A stretch of 8,036 nucleotides of DNA, from contig JACDEC010000120.1 of NCBI GenBank assembly GCA_013816645.1, forward strand, positions 1 to 8,036, in the 5' to 3' direction. Position numbers and translations under genes: made by a program. Of this stretch, positions 6,442-8,036 are shown in pieces. Source of the DNA: Planctomycetota bacterium (lineage in GTDB: Bacteria; Planctomycetota; UBA11346). Under the pieces are notes generated by a model. That model was given only the letters and a program-made list of their open reading frames with translations. It made no database searches and had not been told where the DNA came from. How positions within the stretch are numbered: the stretch's first letter is position 1; every line of letters begins with the position of its first letter.

Positions 6442-7521
6442 ATGCATCGCGTCTTCAACTTCAGCGCCGGTCCCGCCATGCTGCCGCTCGAGGTGCTCGA
6501 GGCCTCGGCCAAGGCGCTGGTCGACTTCCAGGGCAAGGGCGTGGGCATCGCCGAGGTCAGTCACCGCGGCAAGGAGTTCGACGGCGTGCTCGACGAGTGC
6601 ACCGCGCGCTGCCGCGCGCTGCTCGGCGTGCCCGACACCTACGACGTGGTCTTCCTGCAGGGCGGCGCGACCCAGCTGTTCACCACCATCCCGATGAACT
6701 TCCTCCAGGGTTCGGCCGACTTCGTGGTCACCGGCGAGTGGGCCAAGAAGGCCGCCGAGGCCGCCAAGCCGTTCGGCCTGGCCAACATCCTGGGCAGCTC
6801 GGAAGCGACCGGCTTCGACCGCATCCCGCGCGATTGGAAGCCGAACGCCGGCGCCAGCTACCTGCACATCTGCTCGAACAACACGATCTACGGCACGCGC
6901 TGGTCGCACTTCCCCGATCACCCCACGCTGATCTGCGACGCGAGTTCGGAGATCTGCTCGCGGCCGATGGACGTGTCGCGCTTCGCGATGATCTACGCCG
7001 GGGCGCAGAAGAACCTCGGGCCCTCGGGCGTGGTGCTGGCGATCGTGCGCAAGGACCTCTACCCGCGCATCCCCAAGTCGGTGCCCAAGATCTTCAACTT
7101 CGCCGCGCACGCCGAGGCCAAGAGCTGCCTGAATACGCCTCCGACCTTCGGCATCTACATGCTGCTCGAAACCTTCCGCTGGCTCGACCGCCAGGGCGGG
7201 CTGGTCGCGATGGAGAAGCGCAACGAGGAGAAGGCCGGCCTGATCTACGCGGCGATCGACCAGTCGGGCGGGTACTACCGTCCGACCGTCACCGACATCG
7301 CCAACCGCAGCCGGATGAACATCACCTATCGCCTGCCCAATGAGGATCTGACCGACAAGTTCATCAAGGAAGCCGAGAAGAAGGGGATGACCGCGCTCAA
7401 GGGCTATCGCAGTGTCGGCGGCATCCGCGCGTCGGTCTACAACGCCATGCCGATCGAAGGTTGCCAGGCCCTGGCAACCCACATGCGCGAGTTCCAGGGC
7501 CGGAACCCCGTCCCGGCCTGA
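6442..7521 (+). CDS. serC: Phosphoserine aminotransferase
   Basis: The 359-residue, PLP-dependent cytosolic enzyme converts 3-phosphohydroxypyruvate and glutamate to phosphoserine, step two of serine synthesis; the same enzyme serves pyridoxal phosphate synthesis. Diagnostic features are the N-terminus FNFSAGPAMLP (5-15), EVSHRGKEF (38-46), FLQGGATQLF (71-80), SNNTIYGT (145-152), DASSEICSRP (166-175) and IYAGAQKNLGPSG, in which K190 is the PLP-binding lysine. The C-terminus has MNITYRLP and LKGYRSVGGIRASVYNAMP. Length is normal and no residue is missing. The ATG at 6442 is chosen because the family begins here and GGAG lies eight bases upstream; the frame is open back to 6259, but that part is repeat-derived and unrelated to SerC. 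It lies 183 nt after nadE with its own possible promoter, and no serine or B6 pathway partner is visible in the window. Confidence 0.98.
   Translation: MHRVFNFSAGPAMLPLEVLEASAKALVDFQGKGVGIAEVSHRGKEFDGVLDECTARCRALLGVPDTYDVVFLQGGATQLFTTIPMNFLQGSADFVVTGEWAKKAAEAAKPFGLANILGSSEATGFDRIPRDWKPNAGASYLHICSNNTIYGTRWSHFPDHPTLICDASSEICSRPMDVSRFAMIYAGAQKNLGPSGVVLAIVRKDLYPRIPKSVPKIFNFAAHAEAKSCLNTPPTFGIYMLLETFRWLDRQGGLVAMEKRNEEKAGLIYAAIDQSGGYYRPTVTDIANRSRMNITYRLPNEDLTDKFIKEAEKKGMTALKGYRSVGGIRASVYNAMPIEGCQALATHMREFQGRNPVPA
7459..7479. repeat. Perfect 9-bp stem palindrome inside the serC 3' end
   Basis: GGTTGCCAG, loop GCC, then CTGGCAACC: nine perfect pairs with a three-base loop. It encodes EGCQALAT near the SerC C-terminus, about 40 nt before the stop. 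It may help stabilise the mRNA 3' end or be a protein-binding site; its location in coding sequence makes function uncertain. Confidence 0.5.
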
Positions 7522-7557
7522 GCATCGGGGCGCGCTGCTGCGCCAGCGCGCAGATGC
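7522..7557 (+). terminator. Stem-loop just after serC stop, no T-run
   Basis: Right after the serC TGA is a two-part stem. The outer arms are GCATC (7522-7526) and GATGC (7553-7557). The inner arms are GCGCGCTG (7530-7537) and CAGCGCGC (7544-7551), with a six-base loop. All pairs are perfect. The position fits a transcript end or 3' stabilising structure, but no T-run follows, so it is not a classic intrinsic terminator. Confidence 0.45.
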
Positions 7558-7575
7558 ATGCCGGTGCAGCCATCG

Positions 7576-7595
7576 TTTCGTGCCGGACCACGAAA
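7576..7595. repeat. 7-bp inverted repeat with A6 run
   Basis: TTTCGTG (7576-7582) and CACGAAA (7589-7595) pair perfectly around a six-base loop. The right arm merges into six consecutive A (7593-7598), unusual in such GC-rich DNA. The tract reads A on the plus strand after the stem and T on the minus strand before it, so it does not make a standard terminator in either direction. Confidence 0.4.
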
Positions 7596-7660
7596 AAAGC
7601 GCGCGAACTGCTGCGGGGGACCGCGTTCTGCCGCTGGCATGCCGTGTGCGTTGGCTGGGC

Positions 7661-7828
7661 ATGAGCTGCCACCAAACCCTGCGCTGGATCCTCACCGAGA
7701 GCGAAGCCAAGCGGCTGTCGTGGGACGCCATCGACAACGTCAACCTGTGGGCCCGACCAACTCCTTGGTTTGTGCTGTGGAGGCGCGTCCAGGCCGAGCA
7801 TCCGACATCCTGGTCGATCTCGGCCTGA
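7661..7828 (+). CDS. Possible small Trp-rich protein or gene remnant
   Basis: I do not recognise this 55-residue frame. It begins MSCHQTLRWILTESEAKRL and has six tryptophans (W9, W21, W30, W36, W40, W51). Codons 1-31 have G or C at the third position in nearly every case, as in the neighbouring real genes; after about residue 31 (CGA CCA ACT CCT) this bias is lost, as if the true frame ended or shifted there. No good ribosome site precedes the ATG. The frame is open upstream for some distance with similar style from about 7617, so this could equally be a decayed gene fragment. No signal peptide or membrane helix is seen. Confidence 0.2.
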   Translation: MSCHQTLRWILTESEAKRLSWDAIDNVNLWARPTPWFVLWRRVQAEHPTSWSISA

Positions 7829-7837
7829 CCGTCCGGG

Positions 7838-8036
7838 TCACCCGCCCGTCCCAGGCTGGACGATGCCCGCCTTGTAGACGGCGAACGACTTCTCCATACT
7901 CGCCGCGTGGCGGCAGAAGACCTCGAAAACACCATTGACGATCGGTCGGGTCGCGGCCGAGCCGTCGACCTGCATCTCAACGTCGGGGCGGCCGCCGATC
8001 CGGCGACGCCCTGGCACCTGGCGACCATCCCCGATC
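7838..8036 (-). CDS. Possible C-terminal fragment of a convergent gene
   Basis: A minus-strand frame enters from the right edge and ends at TGA (7838-7840), giving 65 residues that close with VNGVFEVFCRHAAS and SFAVYKAGIVQPGTGG. By my hand count the third-position GC of this frame is about 83 percent against about 71 percent for the opposing plus frame in the same phase, and its first- and second-position pattern fits local genes better. That favours minus-strand coding. The competing plus-strand reading could start at GTG 7907. The product is not recognised; the first 20 residues are Arg/Gly-rich and may be less reliable. If real, this gene converges on serC. Confidence 0.4.
   Translation of the reverse strand, partial: IGDGRQVPGRRRIGGRPDVEMQVDGSAATRPIVNGVFEVFCRHAASMEKSFAVYKAGIVQPGTGG

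Larger units (their letters stand above)
7522..7837. other. Intergenic stretch after serC without a confident gene
   Basis: More than 300 bases hold only short stem-loops (listed separately), a small perfect hairpin ACCAA-CTCC-TTGGT at 7756-7769, and the doubtful Trp-rich frame. TGACC (7826-7830) and GGTCA (7836-7840) form an inverted repeat that contains the stop codons of the two opposing doubtful frames. No tRNA, insertion-sequence end or phage attachment site is recognised. Confidence 0.6.

Noticed and set aside
7592..7624. Intrinsic terminator for a convergent minus-strand gene using the T6 run
   Set aside because: On the minus strand the only stem before the T-run (GCGG/CCGC) is four pairs and 14 bases away, so it does not form a terminator.
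7661..7745. Tyrosine recombinase fragment, because of LTESEAKRL
   Set aside because: The short phrase resembles helix starts in many families; none of the catalytic Arg/His/Tyr context is present.
4528..8028. Minus-strand open frame of about 1,166 codons across nadE and serC
   Set aside because: It lies antisense to two clearly identified enzymes, is rich in Arg/Ala/Gly/Asp and lacks any domain pattern; long antisense frames are expected in such GC-rich DNA.

Overview
This is a very GC-rich bacterial window in which nearly all third codon positions are G or C. It carries two gene blocks that diverge from a 104-bp spacer, followed by a 3' region with short palindromes and the tail of a possible convergent gene. 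The style suggests a Gram-negative proteobacterium: an LtaS-type sulfatase-fold transferase beside a PAP2 phosphatase, a glutamine-dependent NAD synthetase, SerC, and intergenic GTGCGAC heptamer repeats. A gammaproteobacterium of the Xanthomonadales/Lysobacterales type is my guess; it rests on gene style and memory, not on a search.

Left block, minus strand (3297 down to 1 and beyond). A membrane-anchored LTA-synthase/phosphoethanolamine-transferase-like sulfatase-fold protein (3297-1201) overlaps by 35 nt with a gene entering at 1235 that runs off the left edge. The second gene is the most unusual object here. In one uninterrupted frame it encodes a six-helix PAP2 lipid phosphatase, then two more helices with a short periplasmic loop, then a histidine-kinase dimerisation domain with a clear H-box (His353). 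The helix count puts the PAP2 active site outside and the kinase inside the cell. The pair looks like an envelope-lipid module in which a transferase and a phosphatase are coupled to phosphorelay signalling. The kinase ATPase domain and any response regulator lie outside the window.

Right block, plus strand (3402 to 7521). An aldo/keto reductase-family protein has Glu instead of Asp in the catalytic motif and what looks like a C-terminal ferredoxin-like segment without its cysteines. It is followed 40 nt later by glutamine-dependent NAD+ synthetase (nadE). After a 183-nt spacer comes phosphoserine aminotransferase (serC). That spacer holds a heptamer tandem repeat, a perfect 15-bp palindrome, an 8-bp inverted repeat around a possible -10 box, and a good ribosome binding site. 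NadE and SerC are housekeeping enzymes for NAD and for serine/vitamin B6; nothing ties them functionally to the left block.

Right end (7522 to 8036). There is no confident gene. The stretch holds several perfect stem-loops, a short tryptophan-rich reading frame with genome-like codon use over its first half, and a minus-strand open frame entering from the right edge that may be the C-terminus of a convergent gene.
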